Notes: a model not told the origin generated them from the letters alone. 64,000 bases of DNA from Saprospiraceae bacterium (GCA_041392805.1 JAWKLJ010000001.1:1860001-1924000); one strand, 5' to 3'; counted from the stretch's first letter, positions 9,151-18,314 are shown. Numbers and translations are program-made.

Positions 9151-9852
9151 CTACTTTATAAAGAAATCCTTCAACAAGCGATGTTTTGCTTTCTCGAAAA
9201 ACTCAGCATTCAAGACGTAAAAACTCAGGGTCACCCGTTGCTCTTCGATGGCAATATGTACTGGCCTGGAAATGATAATCCAGGGGTTGGCATAAATGGC
9301 CCTTTCTAGCTTTTGTTTCAGGCCTGCATCGGCGACCATCGCCTCTTCCAGCACCAACGATTTGTATAGGATTTTTGGCGTACGCTTTTGTGCTATCTTC
9401 ACCTCGGCATTGATCAGGTGATAGGGGATCAAAATTTCTTCCCCAACTGTGCTCACGATCTTTAAATCCCGGCTTCCAAAGGTGATGACTTTCCCCAGAT
9501 GGCCATTCACGTTAATCGAGTCACCAATTTGAAATTTGTCACCAAATTTTAAAATAATCCCAGAAAAGAAATTCTTCCAGAAATCAAAAAATGCCAGGCC
9601 AATGACTGCCAACAGGATAGCCACCACCACCAAACTCATCATCAACACACTGTAAATCAATATGATGAAGTAAATGCCCCAGGTGATAATTTCTACCCGA
9701 TCAAGCTGTTTCAGGTGGGCTGGCCCCGTTTCCTTTAACAAAAGAATGGGCAATAACAGTCTTCGATAAAGGCTAAATCCAATAAATATAAGCAAGCCAA
9801 TGGCACCCAAAACGAGGAGCATTGAAAAAGGAATTCCGTTTAAAAGCTGCAT
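9151..9852 (-). CDS. MscS-type mechanosensitive channel
   Basis: The 233-residue protein has an N-terminal helix (about 8-30), two closely spaced helices (about 53-95) and then the MscS beta domain: FWKNFFSGIILKFGDKFQIGDSINVNGHLGKVITFGSRDLKI, with the family GD-I-NG-G-V pattern. A mixed alpha/beta C-terminus follows. MscS channels open on membrane tension and release solutes on osmotic downshock. This is a compact member without periplasmic extensions. It starts 20 bases after the giant cotransporter-ATPase gene, so the two are probably co-transcribed. Confidence 0.85.
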   Translation of the reverse strand: MQLLNGIPFSMLLVLGAIGLLIFIGFSLYRRLLLPILLLKETGPAHLKQLDRVEIITWGIYFIILIYSVLMMSLVVVAILLAVIGLAFFDFWKNFFSGIILKFGDKFQIGDSINVNGHLGKVITFGSRDLKIVSTVGEEILIPYHLINAEVKIAQKRTPKILYKSLVLEEAMVADAGLKQKLERAIYANPWIIISRPVHIAIEEQRVTLSFYVLNAEFFEKAKHRLLKDFFIK

Positions 9853-9872
9853 GGTATGGGTCGTTTATTTAT

Positions 9873-12800
9873 TTAATTCAACACATTGCTACTCGTCAAC
9901 CAAGCCTCAATATTGGGCTTGACCACGTTATCCAAGGTATACACATTCTTCCTTACCTCCTCTAATATTTCTGCTTTCATTAAAGCCTTGATTAGCGCCG
10001 CTTCCTCCGGCAAATCTTCCCCAAACAGGTTCGATAACTTGGTTTTGGTCAGGTTCTTATTCATCAACATTTGGTAGAGCAGTAATTTCCAATAATCTTC
10101 GTTTACTTTAAGCACCTCCAATTTGGGCTGCTCTTTCATGTAAATCTTCATATCTTCAACGGCGTAGATTTGTCTTAACCAAAGTTGTAATCCCAAGCCA
10201 ATATTGCCATTACTCTCGGTGTAAATTTTATGCATCAATTGGTTGAAGTGCTTTCCCTCCAAGCGGTTTTCCTCGCCCTGAAAAACCAGGTCGAGTCCTC
10301 CAACTTTGTGCCTTTCCAAAATGATGGTTTTCAAAGCGTCTTTGCTGACCGGCGGCAATGTGATCGTGGTCGTAACCACCTTCTGGAGCAGGGTTTGCTT
10401 GCGCATAGCCTCCATGGCGTAGAGGTTGACGTTTAGAATAAAAGTGTGCTTGTGCTGGAATTTTTCAATCATTTCAATCAACACACTTAAAGCATCTTTT
10501 TCTAAAGTCCGATCCCACCACACTTCAATGTCATTCAGCACAATGGTTGAATTTTTGGCTAAGCTAGAAAGACACTGTTCCATTTCACCCGATTTGCCGG
10601 TGGCTGCAGCCATTTCGCGGTGGAGCTCCCGGAGGTTACCTTGCTTGCCATAGGAATCGATGGTGAAGACCTTGCCTTTAAATTTGGTGTGGGCGATGAA
10701 GTCCGAAAAATGCGTTTTGCCCGACGAACTTTTCCCCACAATCAAAATCGCGCCTTTCCGGCCTTCTAGCAGGGCATTATCTACCTGATCCAGGGCGCTG
10801 TCTCTGCCAATGTATCGATGCTGAACCGGTAAATGTTTTCCTTGAAATAATTGTTTGTAGTAAAAAGGTAGTGTTTCTAATACCGCTTGGGGAGGATACA
10901 TGGCATTCACAAAGTCAAGGCCCAATTCGAGTTTGCTTTTCAGGTCATATTTGGATTCAAAAATAGAAACCGTCGATTCGTATCTTTTGGCCGAAACCCC
11001 TCGGTTAATGCCCTCATACCAATCCGACAGTTTGCTTTTTATTTGTTCGTTAATATTGGCCAGCCCTTTTTTCCTTTTTGAAACACTAATATATCGACTC
11101 CAATTATCTGCGTGTTCTATTAAATATCGGGTGTCTAGTTCCATTTGTAGGTCGTAAGCAATGGCCCTGAGTTTTTCATTGAACCGCAATTTGGTGGATT
11201 GGAAAAGCACCTTTTCTTCCGAAAATTTGGCTTGAACGCTTTCCAATAGTTGCTTGATTTCACTCTCCTTCTTGGATTCCGACAAAGAATACTTCAAGAG
11301 GTTGATCCCATTAATTTGGTTGAAATAAATATTGGTGACCGTCCTTAGGTATTGCTCCAATTGAAGCTGAACGGGGCCATTTAATTTCGATTCCAGGATA
11401 AAATCAACAATCTTGGGCAAGTCCAAAATAATAGGTTGCAAGCCTTCTAATTGTAAGGCTTCAAAATCCTCCATCAAGGTTTTCCCCATTAATGCCGCTT
11501 CGCCCTTGATGATGTCAACAACAGGATGGGTTTCTTTCTTCAATATTTGCAGGAGCAACTCCAGGCCTACAAAAGCACTATCATCAACACTGAATTTTTC
11601 TACAGCCGTCATTTCCTCCTTCGATTTGTGCTCCTGGATCAAGGCTTGCAGCGTGGCCTGCTGGGCCTCAAATTGAGCCTCAATCCGGCCGTTCACCTCC
11701 CCTTCTATCGCTTCACTGAGCGCTCCCAGTCCTTTATTGACAAGTAAATTGGCTTGCGTTAATTTCAGATTGGTCTCCAAAGTGCTATGGATGACCTCCT
11801 GGTTGTTGCGCCAATGATTCGGAAAGAACAATAAGTCTTCTTCATTACTTTTATAAACTTTCCTCGCCTGCCTGGAGGGTGCTTTTTGTTTTTTCAAATC
11901 CGCCTGTTCGGCCATGCCGACCAGTTCATTGCGAAAAGTTCTGACAGCTAATAAACATTCTCCGGTCAATTGTTTGGTGAGGGTTTGCGCCGCCGTTAAT
12001 TCCTTGGATATCATGTCCATCAAGGCTTCTATCACCGCTTCTATTTCGGACTTTAGTTGCCTGAAATGTTGATAAAACGCCTCCACTTCTAATAAAGAAT
12101 TGATTTTTGCAATGAGTTCATTATGGGTTTTGGAGAGGTTTTCATAACCTAAGTTTCCAAAATCAATATAGGTATTTCGAAGCGAAGAAAACAATACCTC
12201 GTCCTTCAAAAACCGTGCTAATGCTTGAAACTTTAAAGTTCCCGACGAGCCATTGATTTGGTATTTCAAACGCACTGGCGCTTCACCAAGCACCCCTTCT
12301 ATACTGTCTAAGAAGGTGTTATTCTCTTCTAAAAACAAGGCGCCTAATATCGGTATTTCCTCCGTCCTTAATTGCTGTAGTTTTTTTTCTAGCCGTTGAA
12401 ATAGCGCGGAGAACTGTTGATAAATGTCTTTTTCCGATTCGCTTGAACTAGGTTGAACAAGTGTTTGTAGTTCGGATAAAACCAATTGGTGGAATCCAAT
12501 ATATTTTTCTTGGATGGGCGAAATGGCGTTATCCACCAAGGTATGGGTTGCAGTCGTCATAGCCGCTTCAAGGGTAGCAATCGCGGCCTCCAGGGCAGGA
12601 TCAGCTGCTTCCATGGCTGCGGGGAGGGAAATGCCGGGATCTGGGGCACCAGAAATAAGGGGCTTCACCAAGCCATCCGAAGCAATAAAATCCAGATCAT
12701 CAAAACGAGAAGAAGCTTTCACCAATAAGGTTGTCCCAATCGTACCGACCAAGTCATTGGTATCCCTGACGAAATGATCCGCCTCGTCCAATTTAACGCC

Positions 12801-14843
12801 AGGTATGCCAACCAACACCAAAGCGGCTTCGGAGGAATAGATTTTCATTAATTCGTAAATCGGACGTTCATCCACGACATTTCCAATGATCTTGACTACC
12901 GCCGGCACCCTGTAATCGTCCAGAAGCTGCCTTATTTTTTTCTCGATCAGTTTTTTGTTGCTATGCGTACTGTCGACCAACAACACCCTGATCTGCGCGT
13001 TCCGCCATCCTTCTGAAGAAAGTAGGAATTTGGAAATGTTCAACATCAATTCGGCATTATTCCCAACGCCTCGCCACCACAGGTCAATTTGTTCATATTT
13101 TCTAAACCCAAATCGTTCATCATAATCTAGGTAGAGCACATTGTAATCCAGGTCTATGAGCTTTTGGGTCATTTGGGCAAACCAGATCGGATCTTTGGTA
13201 TTTTTTGCCCAGCCCATTAGAATAGTATTGGGCTCTATGCCCGAAAACCCAAAAGTAGACGCGATCGTTTCGATCCCTTTAAACACATTTTTTACCTCTA
13301 TTTGCCTTCCGAACACCCCATACTTCCTCAAAAGGTCATCCGTCACGCTTTGTTTGTGTTTCGGAAACAAAACCCTCGCCTCTTGGTTTTCATACAAATC
13401 AAAATTGGTGACAATCCCGCGATTACCTACCAACTCCTTACTAAATTCCAATAAATAAGGCCGGTGATTCGTCCCCCCACTAAACAGCAACACATTGGGT
13501 TTCCAGTTTCTTTTATGGTCTTGTTTTTCATCCATTCGACGCAGGCCAGTCTTCACCACCGAGGACCAAACACTTCGCCATACGTCGCCTGATCCCAAAG
13601 CCAGTTCTTTTTTGGCCAGCCAAAAATAAATGCCGCCAATTACGATAAAGGCAACGACCATAGCCATCATATCCAGGCGAAACATCACCGTGAAGGTGGC
13701 GATGAAACCCACCAAACCTATCCACTTTTTCACTTTGAAGGTTGGATTAAAATCCGAACTCGCCCAACTCTCCAAATAAAAAGAAAGGTTGATAAACCCA
13801 TAAGCCGCCAAATAAAACATGGAACAAACCCGGGCAATAGTATCCAGCTCTCCAATCAAAATGCCCGCCTGCGCAATGATGACCGTCAGGAACAGGGCAT
13901 TGCGAGGTTCATTGTCTTTTCCCACCCCCTTCGCAAAACGCCTGGGTGTGATCTTATCGACCGACATTGCCTGCAAAATCCGGGGTCCGCCCAAAATCCC
14001 GCCCAAAGCAGAAGACAAGGTTGCCCCCCAAATGCCCGCCACAACAGCCGGTGCAAACAAGGCCAATTTCAACATGATATTGTTATCCGTTCTCAACAAG
14101 ACTCCATCTACCGTAAAAAAGAGAAACACGGCCAGGCCAAGGTAAACGGCAAACCCTACACCGATCGCCCACAAAGTCCCGTTCGGAATCGATTGCTTGG
14201 GGTCCTTCAGATCGCCAGACATGGCAATACCAGCCGTAAAGCCCGTCACCGCAGGAAAAAAAACGGCAAAAACCATTTCCATTGAAACCGTGTCTTCCGC
14301 GCCAGTTAAGGGTAAAGTGGCGACCGCTGGGGGAGTCCCAAAAAAGATAGCAATCAAAGAAATCACAATGGCAGCCATGATAAAAAACTGCGCCTTGAGC
14401 GCCAGAGAGGTGCTGATGAGCGCCAGGATGGTCAAGGTCAACAAGGCTAAGCTACCTCCAATCCGCAAGCCATTGATGCCGCTATCAAGGCCGAGGTAAG
14501 CATTAAAACTTTCCGCAAAACCAATCAGATAGAGTGCAATACTCAAGGCCGTACCCGTAAACAAAGTCATCCCAATCGCCCCCCCTATCGGTAAGCCTAA
14601 ACTTCGGGACAATACATAATACACCCCACCTGCTCCTACCTTTTTATCCGTTGCAATGGACGAAATACTCAGTCCGGTCGTAATCGAAATAATATGCGCG
14701 ATCACCACAATGGCAATAGTGCCCACCAATCCTGCCTGGCCAACCACCCACCCCATCCGCATGTACATAATCACCCCTAAAATCGTCAGCAGGGAGGGCG
14801 TGAAAACGCCAGCAAATGTGCCAAATTTTTTCTGATTCGCCAT
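9873..14843 (-). CDS. Cation-chloride cotransporter homologue fused to coiled coil and AAA-type ATPase
   Basis: The 1656-residue protein starts at the ATG at 14843; an upstream TTG has no support. Residues 1-415 are a 12-helix SLC12-like transporter with FGTFAGVFTPSLLTILGVIM, MRMGWVVGQAGLVG and AGGVYYVLSRSLGLP. Residues about 455-730 match the soluble C-terminal region of cation-chloride cotransporters (VLLFSGGTNHRP, ILMGWAKNT, IRVLLVD). Residues about 760-1330 are charged and helical, probably coiled coil. From about 1345 there is a P-loop ATPase with Walker A GKSSSGKT near 1370 and Walker B IVLNDIE near 1434. A winged-helix-like C-terminus follows. Ordinary cotransporters lack the last two parts. 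The fusion suggests nucleotide-controlled transport or signalling. Confidence 0.85.
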   Translation of the reverse strand: MANQKKFGTFAGVFTPSLLTILGVIMYMRMGWVVGQAGLVGTIAIVVIAHIISITTGLSISSIATDKKVGAGGVYYVLSRSLGLPIGGAIGMTLFTGTALSIALYLIGFAESFNAYLGLDSGINGLRIGGSLALLTLTILALISTSLALKAQFFIMAAIVISLIAIFFGTPPAVATLPLTGAEDTVSMEMVFAVFFPAVTGFTAGIAMSGDLKDPKQSIPNGTLWAIGVGFAVYLGLAVFLFFTVDGVLLRTDNNIMLKLALFAPAVVAGIWGATLSSALGGILGGPRILQAMSVDKITPRRFAKGVGKDNEPRNALFLTVIIAQAGILIGELDTIARVCSMFYLAAYGFINLSFYLESWASSDFNPTFKVKKWIGLVGFIATFTVMFRLDMMAMVVAFIVIGGIYFWLAKKELALGSGDVWRSVWSSVVKTGLRRMDEKQDHKRNWKPNVLLFSGGTNHRPYLLEFSKELVGNRGIVTNFDLYENQEARVLFPKHKQSVTDDLLRKYGVFGRQIEVKNVFKGIETIASTFGFSGIEPNTILMGWAKNTKDPIWFAQMTQKLIDLDYNVLYLDYDERFGFRKYEQIDLWWRGVGNNAELMLNISKFLLSSEGWRNAQIRVLLVDSTHSNKKLIEKKIRQLLDDYRVPAVVKIIGNVVDERPIYELMKIYSSEAALVLVGIPGVKLDEADHFVRDTNDLVGTIGTTLLVKASSRFDDLDFIASDGLVKPLISGAPDPGISLPAAMEAADPALEAAIATLEAAMTTATHTLVDNAISPIQEKYIGFHQLVLSELQTLVQPSSSESEKDIYQQFSALFQRLEKKLQQLRTEEIPILGALFLEENNTFLDSIEGVLGEAPVRLKYQINGSSGTLKFQALARFLKDEVLFSSLRNTYIDFGNLGYENLSKTHNELIAKINSLLEVEAFYQHFRQLKSEIEAVIEALMDMISKELTAAQTLTKQLTGECLLAVRTFRNELVGMAEQADLKKQKAPSRQARKVYKSNEEDLLFFPNHWRNNQEVIHSTLETNLKLTQANLLVNKGLGALSEAIEGEVNGRIEAQFEAQQATLQALIQEHKSKEEMTAVEKFSVDDSAFVGLELLLQILKKETHPVVDIIKGEAALMGKTLMEDFEALQLEGLQPIILDLPKIVDFILESKLNGPVQLQLEQYLRTVTNIYFNQINGINLLKYSLSESKKESEIKQLLESVQAKFSEEKVLFQSTKLRFNEKLRAIAYDLQMELDTRYLIEHADNWSRYISVSKRKKGLANINEQIKSKLSDWYEGINRGVSAKRYESTVSIFESKYDLKSKLELGLDFVNAMYPPQAVLETLPFYYKQLFQGKHLPVQHRYIGRDSALDQVDNALLEGRKGAILIVGKSSSGKTHFSDFIAHTKFKGKVFTIDSYGKQGNLRELHREMAAATGKSGEMEQCLSSLAKNSTIVLNDIEVWWDRTLEKDALSVLIEMIEKFQHKHTFILNVNLYAMEAMRKQTLLQKVVTTTITLPPVSKDALKTIILERHKVGGLDLVFQGEENRLEGKHFNQLMHKIYTESNGNIGLGLQLWLRQIYAVEDMKIYMKEQPKLEVLKVNEDYWKLLLYQMLMNKNLTKTKLSNLFGEDLPEEAALIKALMKAEILEEVRKNVYTLDNVVKPNIEAWLTSSNVLN

Positions 14844-14930
14844 GCTATCGTGTTTATTAGCCCGTGTTTGTCTGCACAAAATAAGCTAAACATAACGATA
14901 AACAACCGGTACGGGTGTTTTTTGAGCCAA

Positions 14931-15500
14931 GCGACCTCCCCGCCATTTTAATTTTGATTGATATTTTGATTTTGATTACAAGTTTACCCAGGTACTCCTT
15001 CCGTAAACTTCTGATGTCTGCCGTTGAGACCTCCCCGCCATTTTAATTTTGATTGATATTTTGATTTTGATTACAAGTTTACCCAGGTACTCCTTCCGTA
15101 AACTTCTGATGTCTGCCGTTGAGACCTCCCCGCCATTTTAATTTTGATTGATATTTTGATTTTGATTACAAGTTTATCCAGGTACTCCTTCCGTAAACTT
15201 CTGATGTCTGCCGAGCGACCTCCCCGCCATTTTAATTTTGATTGATATTTTGATTTTGATTACAAGTTTATCCAGGTACTCCTTCCGTAAACTTCTGATG
15301 TCTGCCGTTGCGACCTCCACGCCATTTTAATTTTGATTGATATTTTGATTTTGATTACAAGTTTACCCAGGTACTCCTTCCGTAAACTTCTGATGTCTGC
15401 CGTTGCGACCTCCACGCCATTTTAATTTTGATTGATATTTTGATTTTGATTACAAGTTTACCCAGGTACTCCTTCCGTAAACTTCTGATGTCTGCCGTTG
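14931..15500. repeat. Six-copy 95-bp tandem repeat
   Basis: Six nearly identical units begin with GACCTCC at 14933, 15028, 15123, 15217, 15312 and 15407, a period of 94-95 bp. Each unit holds three parts: GACCTCC(C/A)CGCCATTTT, an AT-rich stretch built on ATTTTGATT, and a hairpin with arms AAGTTTA and TAAACTT followed by CTGATGTCTGCCG. The AT-rich and hairpin parts also occur elsewhere in the window. The units differ at only a few positions, so the expansion is recent or kept uniform. It fills the gap between the cotransporter-ATPase gene and the FGE/STAND/CHAT module. No coding potential was seen. Confidence 0.93.
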
Positions 15501-15531
15501 ATCAGCCTTTTGGCCTACTTGCTCTTTTGAA

Positions 15532-17091
15532 CTAGAGGGGGAACACACAACGAAAACCTATAAAGTTATCGTGAAGGCCGGGAATGCCGCTATTCAGGTT
15601 CGACACCTCGCAGCGAACGGCATTGGTGAGCCAGCTACCGCCGCGAAGACCGCGGTAAGTACCGCCTGATGACCATTTATCCCAACACCATTCCCAAACG
15701 TTACCACTTAGGTCAAATAAATCTAAATTATTCCCCATTTTCCCACCTACAGGATGTGGTCTGCTATTACTATTCCCGTCATACCAAGCGACACTGTCTT
15801 CATCATCGCTTCCACTGTATTTATATACAGCTTGCTGAGGGCCACCCCTTGCAGCATATTCCCATTCGGCTTCGGTGGGCAAGCGATAGCCTTTGGCTGA
15901 GGGGTTCCAATTCGCATTTTTCGTAGCATCTGAATAGGTTTTATCTAAACCCAAATGGCCGTTCAACCAGTTGCAATACCTTAGCGCATCAGTCCAGGAT
16001 ACTTTCACCACTGGTACATTTCCCTCTAATGGCCACCTTTCTCGGGTACGTTCAATGCTATCCTGCCCTGAGCTTAGGCAAAAGAGGTTGTACTGCCAAT
16101 TCGTCGTTTCATATTTGGCCATGCGGAAACTAGCTATTTGAATGGTATCTAGGCTGCCTGCAGGTACTGTCACCATTTCGGGAAAGTATTTATTTTGAAT
16201 CATGGCAGCATGCTGGGCATCAAGTTTGGAAAGAATCGATCGCATACCTTTCAAATAAAGGAAGGTATCCTGCCGAATTAATGTCGGTTTATTTAGACCA
16301 GATCGCCCAAATAAGGCGATGGTTTTATCAAGTGCTGCTCCTGCTTGTTCCAACTGATAGGTTGCGCTATAGAAAAAAACCATTTCCATAAAGGCTTGCC
16401 CTAAGGGTCGATAGTTTTTCAATAAGGTATTGGCTGTTTTCAATTTATGAAAGGCTTCTTCATAATTAAGTTCCAGAATAAGGCCTTGGGACTGTTCTAT
16501 GAGCACATCTACGACTTGTTGGCGGGTTTGGTTGAGGCTATTCAGGGTAGCTTCTGCGCGTTGTCGCTGGGTTTCGGCGGTGAGCGCCGAGGCCCTGGCT
16601 TCTTTTTCTTTCTCCTGAGCGGTTTGCTTGGCAGTTTCTGCTTCCTTCGTTGCTATTTCGGCTTCCCCTTTTGCTGCAAGGGCTGATGCTTTTTGTGCTA
16701 AAGCCTCCACTTGTGCCTCCCGCGCATCCTTGGCCTTTTGATCGGCCTGTATCCCAAAAAAGATAGACACCACCGTAGCCAAGGCGAGCACTGTCCCAAT
16801 GGCCAGGTTGCGCCGCTGTCGTCGCCGGGCTTTGGCGGCGACCTCCCGGCGGCTTTCTTTGATAAAGGCTGTTTGTTCGGGGCTGACTTGCACTTTTTCC
16901 AGATAGAGAGCGATATAGTCCAGGTCTTTTTTGTCCAAAAGGGCACCGGCTTCGACATAGTAGTCGTAGCGGTCCCGCAAGAATTGGGTGATTTTTAGCC
17001 GCATTTTCTCACCGGCATCGATGCGGGCGTAGACTTCGCGGGCGAGGATATCGTGGGAGATTTCTATTTTTTGGTTTGGATTGAGTTTCAT
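15532..17091 (-). CDS. Transmembrane coiled-coil protein with C-terminal FGE-sulfatase (SUMF1-like) domain
   Basis: The 519-residue product has four parts. Residues 1-94 (EISHDILAREVYARI, RDRYDYYVEAGALL) resemble the segment that normally ends nSTAND ATPases. A basic patch (RRRQRR) and one membrane helix follow at 95-116. Residues 117-200 are an Ala/Glu/Lys coiled coil, then a helical TPR-like part to about 300. Residues 305-519 are an FGE-sulfatase domain (YRLPTEAEWEYAARGG, DLSGNVWEW, LRGGSW). In catalytic FGE two cysteines follow GGS; here the first is threonine (GGSWLTNAVRC), so the domain may bind ligands and not make formylglycine. It is the last gene of the CHAT/STAND module. Confidence 0.85.
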   Translation of the reverse strand: MKLNPNQKIEISHDILAREVYARIDAGEKMRLKITQFLRDRYDYYVEAGALLDKKDLDYIALYLEKVQVSPEQTAFIKESRREVAAKARRRQRRNLAIGTVLALATVVSIFFGIQADQKAKDAREAQVEALAQKASALAAKGEAEIATKEAETAKQTAQEKEKEARASALTAETQRQRAEATLNSLNQTRQQVVDVLIEQSQGLILELNYEEAFHKLKTANTLLKNYRPLGQAFMEMVFFYSATYQLEQAGAALDKTIALFGRSGLNKPTLIRQDTFLYLKGMRSILSKLDAQHAAMIQNKYFPEMVTVPAGSLDTIQIASFRMAKYETTNWQYNLFCLSSGQDSIERTRERWPLEGNVPVVKVSWTDALRYCNWLNGHLGLDKTYSDATKNANWNPSAKGYRLPTEAEWEYAARGGPQQAVYKYSGSDDEDSVAWYDGNSNSRPHPVGGKMGNNLDLFDLSGNVWEWCWDKWSSGGTYRGLRGGSWLTNAVRCEVSNLNSGIPGLHDNFIGFRCVFPL

Positions 17092-17117
17092 TGTTTATGT
17101 TTTGCTGTTGCCTTGCC

Positions 17118-17142
17118 GTTGCAGGTGTTTTTCACCTGCAAC
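17118..17142. repeat. GTTGCAGGTG hairpin between STAND and FGE genes
   Basis: The arms GTTGCAGGTG and CACCTGCAAC are perfectly complementary around a TTTTT loop. It lies between the ATPase and FGE-protein genes. Close relatives are at 18281-18303 (the other gap of this operon) and 58316-58340. It may affect transcript stability or termination, or be a dispersed repeat. Confidence 0.8.
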
Positions 17143-17182
17143 ATCCCCGCCAGTCCACAGGGTGGGCTCGGGGGCTCTCCAT

Positions 17183-18250
17183 TTACGCGCTTTCCATATA
17201 CCTAATAATCCGCATTTCCTGCAAGCGTTCGATGCAGTAAGCGATATCCGTTTGGCTCAGTTTTTTTTCTTTGACCAGGCCGTCGATGATGGCACCGATC
17301 AAGCGGGGTTGTTTGGTGGCTTGATTGGTGACGAGTTGGGCCAGGACGGTCAGGGCGGCATCTTCGGCGGTGGAGCCACGCTGGGCCAGTTCTCGATTGA
17401 TGGTCTCCAGCTGTTCGTCCAGGAATCGGGCGAGTACATCGCCTAGTTTGCCTGTTTTTCCGAGGAGCGCTTGGTCGAAGCGGATGAAGCGATCCATCTG
17501 GCCACGCTGCTTGGCATCATCGCGGTAGAGGCGGTCGAGATAAACCTGGAGGTTGGCCAGGTCAACAAAGCCGCGTTCATTCCGGATATTTTGGATGATG
17601 GCTTCGGAAATATCGGTCGTTGGTTCTGCCAGTTCGATCTCAAAGCGCTGGGCGGAGCAGGTGATGACCTCCTGGACCTCCTCGGTGCGCATGCGCTCTA
17701 CCCGCATGCGATTATCGAAGAGGCTAGGGATGATTTTCTCGAATCGGTCGAGGTTGGCCAGGTATTCTTCCCGCATGATCAGGATAATTTTTACTTGCAA
17801 CTTAGCTTGCAATAGCTCGGCCAGCAGCCAGAAAAAATTATCGGCTTCCTCCTGCGTGCCCAAGATAAAGAGCTCCTCAAACTGGTCGAAGATCAGGTAA
17901 ATGGGCTTGTAATAATCAAGGTACAGGGAATGCACCTGCTTGCGGATGGGCTGATCTCCCAGGGCCCCCTTTTCAAAGGCGGCGTTATAGATGCTTTGGT
18001 GTAGGCTATCGATGATGCGCTGGTCGCGGCGGATGAGTAGCGGCAGCCAGTCGGTATCGGCAAACATATTGTAGAGGCCGCAACGGACGAGGCTGGTTTT
18101 TCCAGTACCAGAGAGGCCGTACAACAGGAGTAGATTCGACTCAAAGGTTTTTTTGAACAGGGTCTTGGTTTCCCGGTCTCTACCGAAGAAATCTTGGATG
18201 TCTTCTTTGTCGAAGGAGTCCAGGAATTTGAATGGGCTTTTGTTTTGCAT
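17183..18250 (-). CDS. nSTAND-type P-loop ATPase
   Basis: The 355-residue protein opens with the STAND-type lead FKFLDSFDKEDIQDFFGRDRE, then Walker A GLSGTGKTS (residues 45-53) and Walker B YLIFDQFEELF (about 118-128). The arginine-containing IILIMREEYLANL follows at about 155, as in the nSTAND1 group. Residues 190-355 form a helical region. STAND ATPases act as switches that assemble on sensing a signal. The usual tail of the family (ISHD..LA segment) is missing here and appears at the start of the next gene, so the switch seems divided between two polypeptides. The gene follows the CHAT gene by 64 bases on the same strand. Confidence 0.87.
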   Translation of the reverse strand: MQNKSPFKFLDSFDKEDIQDFFGRDRETKTLFKKTFESNLLLLYGLSGTGKTSLVRCGLYNMFADTDWLPLLIRRDQRIIDSLHQSIYNAAFEKGALGDQPIRKQVHSLYLDYYKPIYLIFDQFEELFILGTQEEADNFFWLLAELLQAKLQVKIILIMREEYLANLDRFEKIIPSLFDNRMRVERMRTEEVQEVITCSAQRFEIELAEPTTDISEAIIQNIRNERGFVDLANLQVYLDRLYRDDAKQRGQMDRFIRFDQALLGKTGKLGDVLARFLDEQLETINRELAQRGSTAEDAALTVLAQLVTNQATKQPRLIGAIIDGLVKEKKLSQTDIAYCIERLQEMRIIRYMESA

Positions 18251-18280
18251 GTGTTTTGTCTTTCATGGCTTATCCCGCCG

Positions 18281-18303
18281 ATGCAGGTGTGTTCCACCTA
18301 CAT
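18281..18303. repeat. ATGCAGGTG hairpin between CHAT and STAND genes
   Basis: The arms ATGCAGGTG and CACCTACAT pair with one wobble around a TGTTC loop. It has the same core as the hairpin at 17118-17142, so both gaps of the CHAT/STAND/FGE operon carry it. Confidence 0.7.
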
Positions 18304-18314
18304 TATGGTGAACC

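Noticed and set aside
14931..15500. Considered as a CRISPR array
   Set aside because: The 95-bp units are repeated in full, with no unique spacers between conserved repeats, and no cas genes lie nearby. The same was decided for 1201-1745.
15532..17091. FGE-domain protein as the maturase of the sulfatase at 36380
   Set aside because: One of the two active-site cysteines is replaced by threonine and the gene belongs to the CHAT/STAND unit, so a sensing role is more likely.
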